A DNA stretch of 64,000 nt from Sphingobacterium psychroaquaticum (GTDB lineage Bacteria > Bacteroidota > Bacteroidia > Sphingobacteriales > Sphingobacteriaceae): positions 1,108,644 to 1,172,643 of the forward strand of contig NZ_FXAU01000001.1 of NCBI RefSeq assembly GCF_900177625.1, given 5' to 3'. Position numbers and translations under genes: made by a program. Of this stretch, positions 1-9,265 are shown in pieces (positions within the stretch are counted from its first letter, which is position 1; each line of letters opens with the position of its first letter). Under the pieces are notes generated by a model. It did not search any database. It worked only from the letters and a program-made list of their open reading frames with translations, and was not told the DNA's origin.

Positions 1-93
1 AGATAGGCTTGTAGAAATATCAATTACTGGCTGAAAACCTGCCTACCGCAGACATCGCGCAGCTAAATCTTGCGGCTGTTTGTTGACCGTAAT

Positions 94-168
94 CGCTGGC
101 GCGAGCTTTCAGCTCGTGCCTTAACTATTTATTTAACTTTGGACACAGGCCACAGACTCGCGCCAGCG
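94..168. repeat. REP-like palindromic unit
   Basis: A perfect 12-bp inverted repeat (CGCTGGCGCGAG at 94-105, CTCGCGCCAGCG at 157-168) encloses a smaller hairpin, CGAGC-TTTCA-GCTCG, at 102-116. The dyad is GC-rich and intergenic, downstream of the MocR-type gene. This is the usual form of bacterial REP/BIME elements, which are mobilised by RAYT transposases; a RAYT gene lies 2.1 kb away. The rest of 1-202 shows no gene. Confidence 0.65.
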
Positions 169-202
169 AGGAGCTTAGGGTTACAAACTACATATCACGA
201 CG

Positions 203-1621
203 CTACAATACAGATTTCACAATATTACCTAGGCGCTTGATGTCATTTTCAAGTTGATCGTTCCAGTCCAGCGCATAATTTAGTCGCATACAGTTATGGT
301 AGCGATCTTGTAGCGTAAAAATTCGTCCAGGTGCAAAACTAATTTTCTGCTGTAATGCTCTATCATATAGTGCTGCAGTATCAATTTTTGCATCCAGTTC
401 TAACCAAAGGACAAAACCACCTTGGGGTTGTGCTATCTTGGTGTTTTCCGGAAAATAGGCTTCGACAGATCGTTGATACTGCATACAGTTCGCATACAAT
501 CGATTACGGAAATTTCTCAAATAATGTTCATATCGCCCATTCTCCATAAAATCGGCAATAACTTCTTGATACAGAATTGGAGTGGATATCGTATGTAAAA
601 GCTTCTGTCGGATTACTCGATCCTTAAATTTCCCGGGTGCCACCCAGCCTACACGATATCCCGGTGCCAATGTTTTGGAGACCGATCCACACCACATAAC
701 GATACCCGCTTCATCATACGCTTTACAAGGCGCTGGTCGACTCGGGCCAAAGAACAAATTGCCATAAAGGTCATCTTCTATTAATGGGATATTATAGTCT
801 GTAAGCAAGCGCACCAACTCTATCTTGTGTTCTTCAGGCATCAGGCTACCTAAAGGGTTACTGAAATTGGCCGTAAAGCAGCATATATCAATCTTATGAA
901 GTACCTTTTTCAATGCATCCAACTCGAGTCCAGTTATCGGATGGGACGGAATCTCGATAACCTGTAAGCCTAGAGATTTAGCCAGTTGAAGGGTTCCAAA
1001 ATATGTGGGTGTCTCGACCGCGATCGTATCGCCAGGCTTCGTAACCGCCATTAAACAATTGGATAGCGCATTCATTGCACCAGAAGTGGTCACCAAGTCC
1101 TCTTCCGTCACATGTGCTCCAGCATGCATGCTCCACTTGGCCACGCTTCTTCGTAAATTGGGACTCCCTTGCACGGGCTCATAGGCTGTGCCTCCGTCGG
1201 GTAGCCGCGATATAACTTTTATTAAGCTTTTGTTGAGCTTCGCGATAGGCAACATATTATCGCCAGGAACACCGAGGGAAAACTGCGTAACATCTTGCTT
1301 GAGGGTATTAAACACCTTATCAATTAGGTCTTCGGCAGGACGTATATTCTTAGCTGCCGCAAGGTCTCCGATCGTTGGGAGCGCAAAACGACGCATGGAC
1401 GTTTTGCTCACAAAGTAACCAGACCGAGGTCTTGACTCAATAAGGGATTTGCTTTCTAAAAGTAAAAAAGCTTGTTTAACGGTATTAATACTAACGTTAT
1501 GCATCTTTTCTACCGTGCGAATGGACGGTAGCTTATCCCCTAATTGCAGCGTACCCGCCAAAATTTGCTCTTCAATCAAATTGGCAATATGGAGGTATAA
1601 AGGTTCTTTTTTGAGTAACAT
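203..1621 (-). CDS. MocR-family transcriptional regulator (GntR HTH + class I aminotransferase fold)
   Basis: A 472-residue protein of the usual MocR/PdxR length. Residues 1-75 form a GntR-type winged helix (LPSIRTVEKMHNVSINTVKQ). Residues about 110-465 form a fold-type I PLP aminotransferase domain: N255-P256, D283 and Y286 of the cofactor pocket, the Schiff-base lysine K316 in SVSKTLAPGYRVGW, and the carboxylate-binding arginine R446. MocR proteins bind PLP or an aminated intermediate and usually control a neighbouring metabolic gene, often divergently. No such target is visible here, because the gene upstream (1675-2073) runs in the same direction. All key residues are intact. The regulated pathway cannot be read from this window. 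Confidence 0.92.
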   Translation of the reverse strand: MLLKKEPLYLHIANLIEEQILAGTLQLGDKLPSIRTVEKMHNVSINTVKQAFLLLESKSLIESRPRSGYFVSKTSMRRFALPTIGDLAAAKNIRPAEDLIDKVFNTLKQDVTQFSLGVPGDNMLPIAKLNKSLIKVISRLPDGGTAYEPVQGSPNLRRSVAKWSMHAGAHVTEEDLVTTSGAMNALSNCLMAVTKPGDTIAVETPTYFGTLQLAKSLGLQVIEIPSHPITGLELDALKKVLHKIDICCFTANFSNPLGSLMPEEHKIELVRLLTDYNIPLIEDDLYGNLFFGPSRPAPCKAYDEAGIVMWCGSVSKTLAPGYRVGWVAPGKFKDRVIRQKLLHTISTPILYQEVIADFMENGRYEHYLRNFRNRLYANCMQYQRSVEAYFPENTKIAQPQGGFVLWLELDAKIDTAALYDRALQQKISFAPGRIFTLQDRYHNCMRLNYALDWNDQLENDIKRLGNIVKSVL

Positions 1622-1674
1622 GTTATTTATGCGCGTTTCTTAAGCGTAACGAAATCCAATATAGTTACGATTTC

Positions 1675-2073
1675 TTATGATGCCAAATTCAACCAATAGA
1701 TTAGCTGTTCTATCGCACTGGCTAGGTCTTCCGTTTGTTGGTTCTCTCGGCTGAAGGTATAGTGCAGATTGTCCTCTGCCTTGGCCTTTAATGCCATATA
1801 GTGTTTGTCGTCAAGAAAGTCTTCTTCAAGGTAGCACGACAAATCAATCGCTCCAAGATCGTTAATCTGCGCCCTTGCGAAACCAACGACTTTACGATCA
1901 CTGGTAAGGACTGCTAAAGGAAGTCCGAATGCAGCTGTGAGCTTCGCGTTGGCGACCTCTGTCTCAGAGATATGCAATATTTGACGTTTGTAAAGATTTA
2001 CTACAGCGCGTAGCTCAGAAAGGTAGACGTTCTGAACCTGAATTTTTGTCAAGGTATCGGGTTGGGTTTTCAT
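1675..2073 (-). CDS. hypothetical protein, possibly GNAT-like
   Basis: An unrecognised 132-residue protein, 53 bp upstream of the MocR gene on the same strand. It has no signal peptide or membrane segment. The middle (VLTSDRKVVGFARAQIND) resembles the strand-turn-strand of a compact acetyltransferase-like fold, and the C-terminus is helical and acidic. The similarity is weak, so no activity is claimed. The start ATG at 2073 is the first in frame, and upstream sequence quickly becomes REP-rich noncoding DNA. It could be cotranscribed with the MocR gene. Confidence 0.6.
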   Translation of the reverse strand: MKTQPDTLTKIQVQNVYLSELRAVVNLYKRQILHISETEVANAKLTAAFGLPLAVLTSDRKVVGFARAQINDLGAIDLSCYLEEDFLDDKHYMALKAKAEDNLHYTFSRENQQTEDLASAIEQLIYWLNLAS

Positions 2074-2214
2074 TTTACTGTTTCGTTTGAGACGAATTTA
2101 CAGCATCACAGGAAAGAGGTACAGATACAGAAAAATGATTTATTTGGGGTACAGATTTTTTTACAAAGAGATTGCCGCTCAATAAGCTTTTTGATGCTGA
2201 AGATGCTTTTCTTT

Positions 2215-2249
2215 CTACGTAGGGGCTACCCTTGCGGTCGCCCACGTAG
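2215..2249. repeat. REP-like hairpin next to RAYT gene
   Basis: CTACGT-A-GGG at 2215-2224 pairs with CCC-ACGTAG at 2241-2249, around a GC-rich core containing CTACCCTTGCGGTCG. It is intergenic, 58 bp beyond the 3' end of the RAYT gene. The same GGGGC...CTACGTA words recur at 2943-2970 on the other side of that gene. The rest of 2074-2306 holds no gene. Confidence 0.6.
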
Positions 2250-2306
2250 GTACTATCAAACATCTGTTTACGTACGTTTCTTTTTTATTCTCAAAAATAG
2301 TGTCTT

Positions 2307-2855
2307 TTAGGATGTAGCACTTGTATATAGCTTATCATCCTTCCAATTCATCGGATTATCCCTAATGTAATTTACGATACGATCATAGTCACTTCCGTCA
2401 CGAACGATATGTTCAAAATAATTTCGTTGCCAAATTTTATGCTGTTTTATTTGCTGCTGTTCTGCGAATTTGTTTCTCTCCAGTGTGTATTGCCTATATA
2501 CTAGTGATTTAAAAGAACCTATTATTTGTGATAAACCTGGAGTACTTTCAACGGAAGGAGGAACTGTGCTGATATCTTTGTATTGATATTCGGGCTTTGA
2601 GATAACAATAATAGCATGAATGTGATTCGGCATGATTACAAATTCATCTAATGTTACGTGTGGAAATCGTTTGGATAACGATAACAAAATGGATTTAACC
2701 TTTTGTCCAAATTCGTTAAGCTGTACTGCATTACTTTGTATAAAACCGAAAAGACATCGTTTCCGGTCGGTACAGAGTGTAATGAAGTACATACCGGGTT
2801 GAGAGTAATCATATCCTTGTAAACGTATAGACCGTCGATTCAATTGGTTTTTCAT
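2307..2855 (-). CDS. REP-associated tyrosine transposase (RAYT), Y1/HuH family
   Basis: A 182-residue protein. It has the N-terminal RAYT block (RRSIRLQGYDYSQPGMYFIT), the HuH metal-binding motif in MPNHIHAI, and a C-terminal IVNYIRDNPMNWKDD segment typical of Bacteroidota RAYTs. The catalytic tyrosine is probably the one in GSFKSLVYRQYT. RAYTs are single-strand DNA transposases related to IS200/IS605 that act on REP palindromes. They are usually one copy per genome, not flanked by IS ends, and thought to be domesticated. REP-like hairpins lie on both sides (2215-2249 and 2943-2963). The ORF looks full length. Confidence 0.9.
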   Translation of the reverse strand: MKNQLNRRSIRLQGYDYSQPGMYFITLCTDRKRCLFGFIQSNAVQLNEFGQKVKSILLSLSKRFPHVTLDEFVIMPNHIHAIIVISKPEYQYKDISTVPPSVESTPGLSQIIGSFKSLVYRQYTLERNKFAEQQQIKQHKIWQRNYFEHIVRDGSDYDRIVNYIRDNPMNWKDDKLYTSATS

Positions 2856-2942
2856 CTTTTTTTCGTTTACAACAACTTACAAATATTAAGGAGGTGGTAC
2901 AAGTTAACTAGAAAGCACTGGAAAACATACAAATCCAAAAAA

Positions 2943-3053
2943 GGGCGGGGACAAGCCCAGCCCCTACGTATGGCAACTAAATAAAATATCTCAAAACCAT
3001 TGGATGGCAAAAATAAACAAGTCATAGAAAAGGCAGGGACACGCCCTGCCTTT
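2943..3053. repeat. two GC-rich hairpins (REP-like; second may serve as terminator)
   Basis: The first hairpin pairs 2943-2950 (GGGCGGGG) with 2956-2963 (CCCAGCCC), with one mismatch, and is followed by CCTACGTA. The second is a perfect 10-bp stem, AAAGGCAGGG (3029-3038) with CCCTGCCTTT (3044-3053) and loop ACACG. The second lies immediately 3' of the minus-strand lipoprotein gene ending at 3060, so it could terminate the efflux operon, although no strong T-run follows. The whole 2856-3059 gap has no supported gene. Confidence 0.55.
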
Positions 3054-3059
3054 CTGTCC

Positions 3060-3479
3060 TTATGATCGCCTCTTTTCGAAGCTTCTATAACTGGCTTCAT
3101 TTTCGAAGTAAGCCACCTCCCCCTGATCACCGATTAAAACAATATAAGCCGTTGCTTTATCCACCTTTTCCAAGGTATAAGGATCGATCGCATAGCGAAT
3201 TTTGGCATCTTTCGGGATCCGCTCCTTGCACATATTACAGCAACCGTAATACATCTTCCCTTCAAAAGGGACTTCGATTTGCTTCTTCCCCATATAGGCA
3301 TCGTTTACCATACAAACAAGATTGTTCGGAACCACATCTCCCCTTTTGGGATTGTTGGAAAACAACATACCTTTCGGTGCCTGCTCCGTTGATGACGTTT
3401 CATTATTCTGTTCCGAACCGCACGCCATAAAGATTAATACGGATACAGCAATACAACATATTTTTACTAAATATCTCAT
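3060..3479 (-). CDS. Cys-rich (TRASH/YHS-like) lipoprotein of efflux operon
   Basis: A 139-residue lipoprotein, last gene of the efflux operon and 4 bp after the adaptor gene. The signal peptide ends in a lipobox (IFMACGS), so it is lipid-anchored. The mature part carries a cysteine at NNLVCMVNDAYMG and a CCNMC cluster in FEGKMYYGCCNMCKERI. That layout resembles YHS/TRASH metal-binding domains. Position and cysteines suggest a periplasmic metal-binding accessory that hands a metal to the pump or senses it. The metal itself is not identifiable; copper or another soft metal is the simplest guess. Confidence 0.8.
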   Translation of the reverse strand: MRYLVKICCIAVSVLIFMACGSEQNNETSSTEQAPKGMLFSNNPKRGDVVPNNLVCMVNDAYMGKKQIEVPFEGKMYYGCCNMCKERIPKDAKIRYAIDPYTLEKVDKATAYIVLIGDQGEVAYFENEASYRSFEKRRS

Positions 3480-3483
3480 AACA

Positions 3484-4593
3484 TTACATTTTCATACCTG
3501 CCTTTGCCGGTGGAACCACTGTTCCCTCCTGCACTTCTTCTGATCCCATTTTAAGAATCGTATCTCCTTCATTTAATTCACCAAACACCTCAATTTGTTC
3601 GGGCATCACACGTCCTTTCCGTACCGGGATATTTTTTGTCTTTCCGTTCTCCACACGAATAACATATACCCCCATACCACTTTCGACGACCGCTGGTTTC
3701 GGAACAAAAAATGTTGCTTCGCTATGCTGCAACGGAATGCTACTCTCCGCGATCATAAAAGGTTTTAAGCGACCGCCTGTATTGCTAAAGTCCGCCTCGA
3801 TCTTCTCAGATCGCAAATTCACATCCAAGCTACCCGATTTACGGCTCACTCGGGCCACATAACGTTCCTGCGGTTGTGAACGTACAAAGAAGCTGATCGT
3901 GTCGCCCACCTGTACATATGGCGTATTAGCTTCCGGAATCGATAAATTCAAGCGGAGCTTATCGTTATTCTCAATCACCAAAAGAGGCACTTTTCCCATC
4001 GGACCAACATAAGCACCTAGATCGACATTGCGCCCCGTAATAGTGCCGCTAAAAGGCGCCCGGATTACCAAGTAATCATCAATATTACGGATTTCCTCAT
4101 AGGTAGAACGGGCGGCAAGCAGCTGTGCTTCATCTGCTAGTTTTTTAGCTATGATTTGGTCCATTGCATCTTTCGCAATTGCACCAGGCGTTTCATTGGC
4201 CTTCATCATCCGATCGTAGGTCGACTTCGTAGATAGGTAAACTGCTTCCTGGGCTTTAATCTTAGCTTTAGCGTGAGCGACCTGCGATTGTATTTCGGGA
4301 GCCTCCAAAACAATTAGAATTTGTCCCGCAGAAACGCGATCTCCAACATCCACGCGCAAACCTTTTACATAACTATTCACTTTAGCGAACAATTCTGTAT
4401 ACTGATCAGGCTTTAACTCTCCGGCCAGTTTTAACAAGACCTTTGGATTGCTCTTTTGAATCGCAACAGTTTCCATCGGGTTCATCATCATACCCGGCAT
4501 AGCCTCTTTCTTTTCTACTGGCGCTTTTTTCTCTGTTTGGCAAGCTGTCAATAACATCGTTCCGACAGCAAGCATCGTTATAATAGATTTCAT
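3484..4593 (-). CDS. RND efflux periplasmic adaptor (membrane fusion protein)
   Basis: About 369 residues from the preferred start. I place the start at 4593, giving MKSIITMLAVG then lipobox LLTACQT; the longer reading from 4635 overlaps the pump gene and puts 14 residues before the signal. It has a typical HlyD/CusB layout: a biotinyl-lipoyl half-motif (VNSYVKGLRVDVGDRVSAGQ), a helical hairpin (IQSQVAHAKAKIKAQEAVYL), a second lipoyl half (APFSGTITGRNVDLGAYVG) and a beta-barrel domain. Met-rich sequence after the lipobox (MPGMMMNPM) fits metal contact. It bridges the RND pump and the TolC-like channel. Confidence 0.93.
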   Translation of the reverse strand: MKSIITMLAVGTMLLTACQTEKKAPVEKKEAMPGMMMNPMETVAIQKSNPKVLLKLAGELKPDQYTELFAKVNSYVKGLRVDVGDRVSAGQILIVLEAPEIQSQVAHAKAKIKAQEAVYLSTKSTYDRMMKANETPGAIAKDAMDQIIAKKLADEAQLLAARSTYEEIRNIDDYLVIRAPFSGTITGRNVDLGAYVGPMGKVPLLVIENNDKLRLNLSIPEANTPYVQVGDTISFFVRSQPQERYVARVSRKSGSLDVNLRSEKIEADFSNTGGRLKPFMIAESSIPLQHSEATFFVPKPAVVESGMGVYVIRVENGKTKNIPVRKGRVMPEQIEVFGELNEGDTILKMGSEEVQEGTVVPPAKAGMKM

Positions 4594-4597
4594 TATT

Positions 4598-7500
4598 TTA
4601 TTTTGATAGTTGATTGTAGTGAATACTTTGTTCATCTTCCGGATCTAAAGACGGCGACTGTGTGGCTGCTTTACCTTGTATCCAAGCAAAGACAAGCGGC
4701 AAGAGGATCAGTACCGAAAAAGTAGATGCAAAAAGACCGCCTATAACGGCTCTCCCTAAAGGAGATACCTGATCGCCTCCCTCTCCAAAACCTATCGCCA
4801 TAGGCAACATACCGGCCATCATTGCCAAGGTGGTCATAATGATCGGACGAATACGAACACCAGCCGCCGTGATAGCCGCCTGTAAAGCATTACCGCTTTG
4901 AAGACGGAGTGTCTCCGCATTACTGATTAAGAGCACAGCATTAGCAATCGACACGCCGACCGACATAATAATTCCCATGTACGACTGTAGATTTATGGTA
5001 GATCCTGTCAGCAACAACAACAACAAAGCCCCCATAACCACAAACGGTACGGTAGTCAATACGACCAGTGAAACGCGGAAGGATTGGAAATTAGCGGATA
5101 GAATCAGGAAAATAACAACGATAGCGATTAGGAGTCCGCTGGCTAAACCTGTCATTGTTTCATCTAATACCGGAGTCAACCCAGCCAACTGGATATTTAC
5201 ACCTTTTGGCAATTCGCCTAAAGAAGCAATTGCGGTTTCGATATCCTTTTGCGCACGCGCCAAATCTGCCTGATGCACATTGGCCGTCACCGTAGTGTAC
5301 CCCATCGTTCCTAGATTATAACTCTCCCCGAGTGCTTTCTTCGGTGTGATTGTAGCAACATCGCCTAGCACCGGGCGTTCGGCATTCTTGGACAATGGAA
5401 TATTGGCCAGCTCGTCTTTGCTGTTTAGTAAGTGTTGCGGCATCTGGACCTGCACATCATAGGCAATTCCCATCATACCACCGACCCACATATTTTTGCT
5501 CGTATAACGGGAGGAGGCTGTACTGGCCACTAAGGATTTTGCAATATCCTGCGCATCAAGTCCCAACTGAGCCGCACGCGTACGATCGATATTGATTTCT
5601 AATGCAGGATAATTCATAGACTGAGGAATTTGCTGGTCACGCAGGTAATCCAGCTCCTGTAGCTTAGCCAATAGCTTTTTTGCCGTCATCATATTCATCT
5701 TCTTCATCATCCCCGAAATCCGGATCTCGACCGGTGTATTCGCGCCTTGACTCAGAATCTTGTCTGTTAACTCAATGGGCTCAAAAGAAAGCCTCAATTC
5801 TGGCATCTTCTGCTTGAGATGCATACGAATCTTATCTTTCAGCTCATCCGTACTACCTTTGAAATCACGAAGCGCCACCTGCATCAAAGCTTCATGCGGT
5901 CCGGCATTGTATAAATAAATGGGACTAACCGCAAAAGTAGAAGGATGTTGACCAACGTAAACAGAGGATATAGCAATTTTTTCCTTACCGATTAAATGTT
6001 CCAATTCCTTGAGTACACCTTTTACCTTCTGCTCCGTTTTTTCAATACGCGTACCTTCAGGGGCTGTAATACGAACCTGAAACTGACTGGAGTTCACTGC
6101 CGGCAACACATCTTTACCTATATAGAGGTACAAGGCCGCCACAACAGCAACAATTGTCACCAAACTGATGGAAACAATCCATTTTTTACCCTTCATCAGT
6201 GTAGATAGAAAATCTAAAAACTTCACCTTAAAGCGATCAAATGCACCTACTTTATGTGTATCCACTTCCTGATGCTTGTTCTTCATCATCCAATTGGCCA
6301 TAACCGGCACAAAGGTCTGCGACATCAGGAACGACACCAGCATCGAGAAGCCAATAGCTAAAGCTAACGGCTTGAATAAAGAGCCTGGAATACCAGACAT
6401 CATCAGTGCAGGAGCAAATACAGCAAGAATACAGAGGAGAATTAACAATTTTGGGAAAGCAACCTCCTTACATGCGTCCCAGATCGCTTGAGCCTTGCTT
6501 TTCCGCATCGCAAAATGTTGGTGTATATTCTCGATGGTTACCGTACTCTCGTCGACCAAGATACCAATCGCCAATGCCAAGCCGGATAAACTCATAATAT
6601 TGATCGTTTGTCCAAAAAGTTTCAAAAACAGAACACCAGATATAATGGAAACCGGAATTGTTAGAATTACAATAATGGCGGCCCGGGTATCTTTAAGAAA
6701 CAGAAGAACCATTAACCCCGTCAACAAAGCACCCAGAACACCTTCGACAATTAAACTTTTAACAGCATTAATCACATAAACGGACTGGTCAAATTCATAC
6801 GATATAGTCACATCATCCGGGAGGTTGCGTTGGATGTTGGGTATCGTCTTTTTTAGATTTTGAACCACATCATAGGTCGAAGCCTTACCCGACTTGGCAA
6901 CATTGATATAAACCGATCTTTTGCCATCGATTAATGCATAGCCTGTAGTAATATCGGCTCCATCTTTAACGGTAGCCACGTCGCGGACGTACACATTCTC
7001 TACCTGGCCCTTGAAGAGCGGGATATCACCAAATTCTTCAACCGTTTTTAATGTGTTATTGGTTGGTGTCAGGTAGTTGGTGTCATCAATATAAATATTT
7101 CCTGCAGGTGAAGTAACGTTCTGCCGACTGATAGCTTCGACGATCTGCTCGGGCGACATATTATGTGCGCGTAACTTCGTAGGGTCTACATTAATTTCAA
7201 TGGTACGCGGACTTCCTCCGAACGGTGGTGCGGTGGTTAACCCTGGAATAGCAATCAAGAAAGGACGTGCCGTGAAATTGGCTATATCCTGAAGCTGATT
7301 GTTGGTCTTCGTAGGACTTCTGAAAACCAGCTGTCCGACGGGTTGTGACGACGCGTCAAAGCGGATGATAAAGGGCGGCGGTGCACCGGGCGGCAAAAAC
7401 ACTTGCGAGCGGTTCGATAACGCCGATAGCTGCGCGATAGCCTGGCCCATCTCTGTCCCTTCATAAAAATTAACTTTCATCAAGGTGAGGCCTTGCGTAT

Positions 7501-7750
7501 TCTTGGTTTCAATGCTCTTGATGCCATTTGTAAAAAGCATCATATTGACATACATCTTTGTAAAGTATCCCTCCATCTGTTCGGGGGTATAACCATTGAA
7601 AGAGTGCGCAATATAAACTACCGGAAGATTCATTTCTGGGAGGATGTCGACTTGGATATCCTTGGCTGAACGTATCCCGAAGAACAACAGCCCCAGCACC
7701 ATAACCATAATAGATATGGGTTTGCGTAATGCAAAACGTATTAAATTCAT
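4598..7750 (-). CDS. RND efflux permease (CusA/AcrB-like)
   Basis: A 1050-residue inner-membrane pump of normal length, with two repeats of one TM plus a large periplasmic loop plus five TMs. Visible hallmarks are the N-terminal LRKPISIMVMVLGLLFFG, the TM4 segment LSGLALAIGILVDESTVTIENI, and the C-terminal GGLFASTFSVLILLP. It couples proton influx to export through the adaptor and OMF encoded on either side. The cysteine-rich lipoprotein and HYC_CC_PP genes in the same operon suggest a metal-type substrate. The sequence alone does not exclude a hydrophobic-drug substrate. The stop lies 4 bp before the adaptor start, so translation may be coupled. Confidence 0.95.
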   Translation of the reverse strand: MNLIRFALRKPISIMVMVLGLLFFGIRSAKDIQVDILPEMNLPVVYIAHSFNGYTPEQMEGYFTKMYVNMMLFTNGIKSIETKNTQGLTLMKVNFYEGTEMGQAIAQLSALSNRSQVFLPPGAPPPFIIRFDASSQPVGQLVFRSPTKTNNQLQDIANFTARPFLIAIPGLTTAPPFGGSPRTIEINVDPTKLRAHNMSPEQIVEAISRQNVTSPAGNIYIDDTNYLTPTNNTLKTVEEFGDIPLFKGQVENVYVRDVATVKDGADITTGYALIDGKRSVYINVAKSGKASTYDVVQNLKKTIPNIQRNLPDDVTISYEFDQSVYVINAVKSLIVEGVLGALLTGLMVLLFLKDTRAAIIVILTIPVSIISGVLFLKLFGQTINIMSLSGLALAIGILVDESTVTIENIHQHFAMRKSKAQAIWDACKEVAFPKLLILLCILAVFAPALMMSGIPGSLFKPLALAIGFSMLVSFLMSQTFVPVMANWMMKNKHQEVDTHKVGAFDRFKVKFLDFLSTLMKGKKWIVSISLVTIVAVVAALYLYIGKDVLPAVNSSQFQVRITAPEGTRIEKTEQKVKGVLKELEHLIGKEKIAISSVYVGQHPSTFAVSPIYLYNAGPHEALMQVALRDFKGSTDELKDKIRMHLKQKMPELRLSFEPIELTDKILSQGANTPVEIRISGMMKKMNMMTAKKLLAKLQELDYLRDQQIPQSMNYPALEINIDRTRAAQLGLDAQDIAKSLVASTASSRYTSKNMWVGGMMGIAYDVQVQMPQHLLNSKDELANIPLSKNAERPVLGDVATITPKKALGESYNLGTMGYTTVTANVHQADLARAQKDIETAIASLGELPKGVNIQLAGLTPVLDETMTGLASGLLIAIVVIFLILSANFQSFRVSLVVLTTVPFVVMGALLLLLLTGSTINLQSYMGIIMSVGVSIANAVLLISNAETLRLQSGNALQAAITAAGVRIRPIIMTTLAMMAGMLPMAIGFGEGGDQVSPLGRAVIGGLFASTFSVLILLPLVFAWIQGKAATQSPSLDPEDEQSIHYNQLSK

Positions 7751-7767
7751 ATGTGAGTTGTTTGTTG

Positions 7768-9180
7768 TTAGTACTTATTGACTACTTTGCTGCCAACGGC
7801 TTTACTAAATAGGCTGATATCACCTTTTGCGGAAGCCAGCAACAATAAAGCTTGCCACACATTGTTCTGCGCTATTTCGTAATCAATTTCCGCCCTATTG
7901 AGACTGTAAAGTGCCTGTGTATAATCAACCAAGGTGGTCAAACCATTTTCATACAATGCCGTGTGCTGCTTGTAGGCTAAATTGGCTGCAGTAAGCTGAA
8001 TTTTCGTTTCATCGAAATTTGCATACGCATTATGAAGTTGTGCATCCGCCATTTTTGCCTGATTATCGAGCTCCTTACGCCCCAGATCATACTGGTAACG
8101 CAACGATTGGCTTTTATGCTGCTGTTCCTTCACGCGGGACTTGAATCGATATAGATTAGTAATATTCCAGGTTAATGATACCCCTAAGAGGTAATTACTG
8201 CGATCAATCCCTACACCTTTCAGGTAGCTTCCGGAATAGGCACTATTATCCTGTACATAATTCCAATCGAATCCCGAACCACGCCCCTGCAAGACGCCAA
8301 AAGCAGAGACCGTTGGTCGCTTATGCGTGTTGAGAAGTTCTTCGGCTTGTATACTTTCATCGATCTGGCTTTGCTGCAAGGCTAACCACGGATGTAGGCT
8401 CACTCGGTCGGTCGTACGCTCCTCCTTATCAGATGGTACGCTCGTACTATACAAGCTATCCAGCTGATAGGCTTGAAAATCATCATTCAAGAGCACGGCT
8501 AATGATTTGCTATAGTCGAATACTTTATCTTGCGACTTAATCCATAAGGATTTGGCACTCGACACTTCAGCTTTTGCAAGCGAGGCATCCACTTCTGGAA
8601 TTAGTCCACTTTTAGCACGCGCATCAGTCATTGCGTAGAAAACACTGGCTCTATCGTGGTTGCGCTCTTGAACATAAACAATACGTTGACTTGCTAATAG
8701 ATTTAAGTAAGCGGCGCTAATACGGACTTCGTGCTGAAAAATCTCTTGTTCCAAATCAGCTTGTGCCCGTTCTTCTTGCGCTGCACCCAACCTTACCTGA
8801 TTTTTTAATCTTCCAAAGGTGTATATATTCCAGTTGATATTGGCGAAATACAAAGACCCAAATGCCGCGTTCCAGTTTTGTTCGGCTAGCGGCATCGAAG
8901 TGGAAGCCGCCGCCAGTCCTCCCTGACCATACATCGGCCCATTAACCATATTCACGGTCCCAAGGCTTTGCTGTGCCCCCAGCGTAACATCGGGTAAGTA
9001 TTGTTGTTTTTGAAATTGGGTATTCTCCCCTGCGGCATAAAGAATGGATTTCTTTGCCTTCAGTTTATCGTAGTTTACTATACCACGTTGTAATGCTTCC
9101 TCTAGGTGTAAAGTCTGACCATGGCTGTTAAAGCCCAATAGCCACACAAAACCCATGGAAGCAACTATTTTTGCTTTCAT
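7768..9180 (-). CDS. TolC-family outer-membrane efflux channel
   Basis: A 470-residue protein with a signal peptide (MKAKIVASMGFVWLLGFNSHGQ). It has two OEP-type repeats of long heptad-like helices (for example QEIFQHEVRISAAYLNLLAS and LANLAYKQHTALYENGLTTL), the hallmark of TolC/CusC channels. It is the second gene of the five-gene minus-strand efflux operon, 17 bp before the pump gene. It should form the outer-membrane exit duct for the RND pump. Length and repeat structure are complete. Confidence 0.93.
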   Translation of the reverse strand: MKAKIVASMGFVWLLGFNSHGQTLHLEEALQRGIVNYDKLKAKKSILYAAGENTQFQKQQYLPDVTLGAQQSLGTVNMVNGPMYGQGGLAAASTSMPLAEQNWNAAFGSLYFANINWNIYTFGRLKNQVRLGAAQEERAQADLEQEIFQHEVRISAAYLNLLASQRIVYVQERNHDRASVFYAMTDARAKSGLIPEVDASLAKAEVSSAKSLWIKSQDKVFDYSKSLAVLLNDDFQAYQLDSLYSTSVPSDKEERTTDRVSLHPWLALQQSQIDESIQAEELLNTHKRPTVSAFGVLQGRGSGFDWNYVQDNSAYSGSYLKGVGIDRSNYLLGVSLTWNITNLYRFKSRVKEQQHKSQSLRYQYDLGRKELDNQAKMADAQLHNAYANFDETKIQLTAANLAYKQHTALYENGLTTLVDYTQALYSLNRAEIDYEIAQNNVWQALLLLASAKGDISLFSKAVGSKVVNKY

Positions 9181-9265
9181 GATCGTACTAAAATTTAAAG
9201 TTTAACTTGTTTTTTCAACATGCCTCAATAGCATGCTGCGCACCTGGTGTGCATAAAGTCAACTG

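Noticed and set aside
2867..3130. 87-residue minus-strand frame downstream of the lipoprotein gene
   Set aside because: It overlaps the lipoprotein 3' end and two REP-like hairpins.
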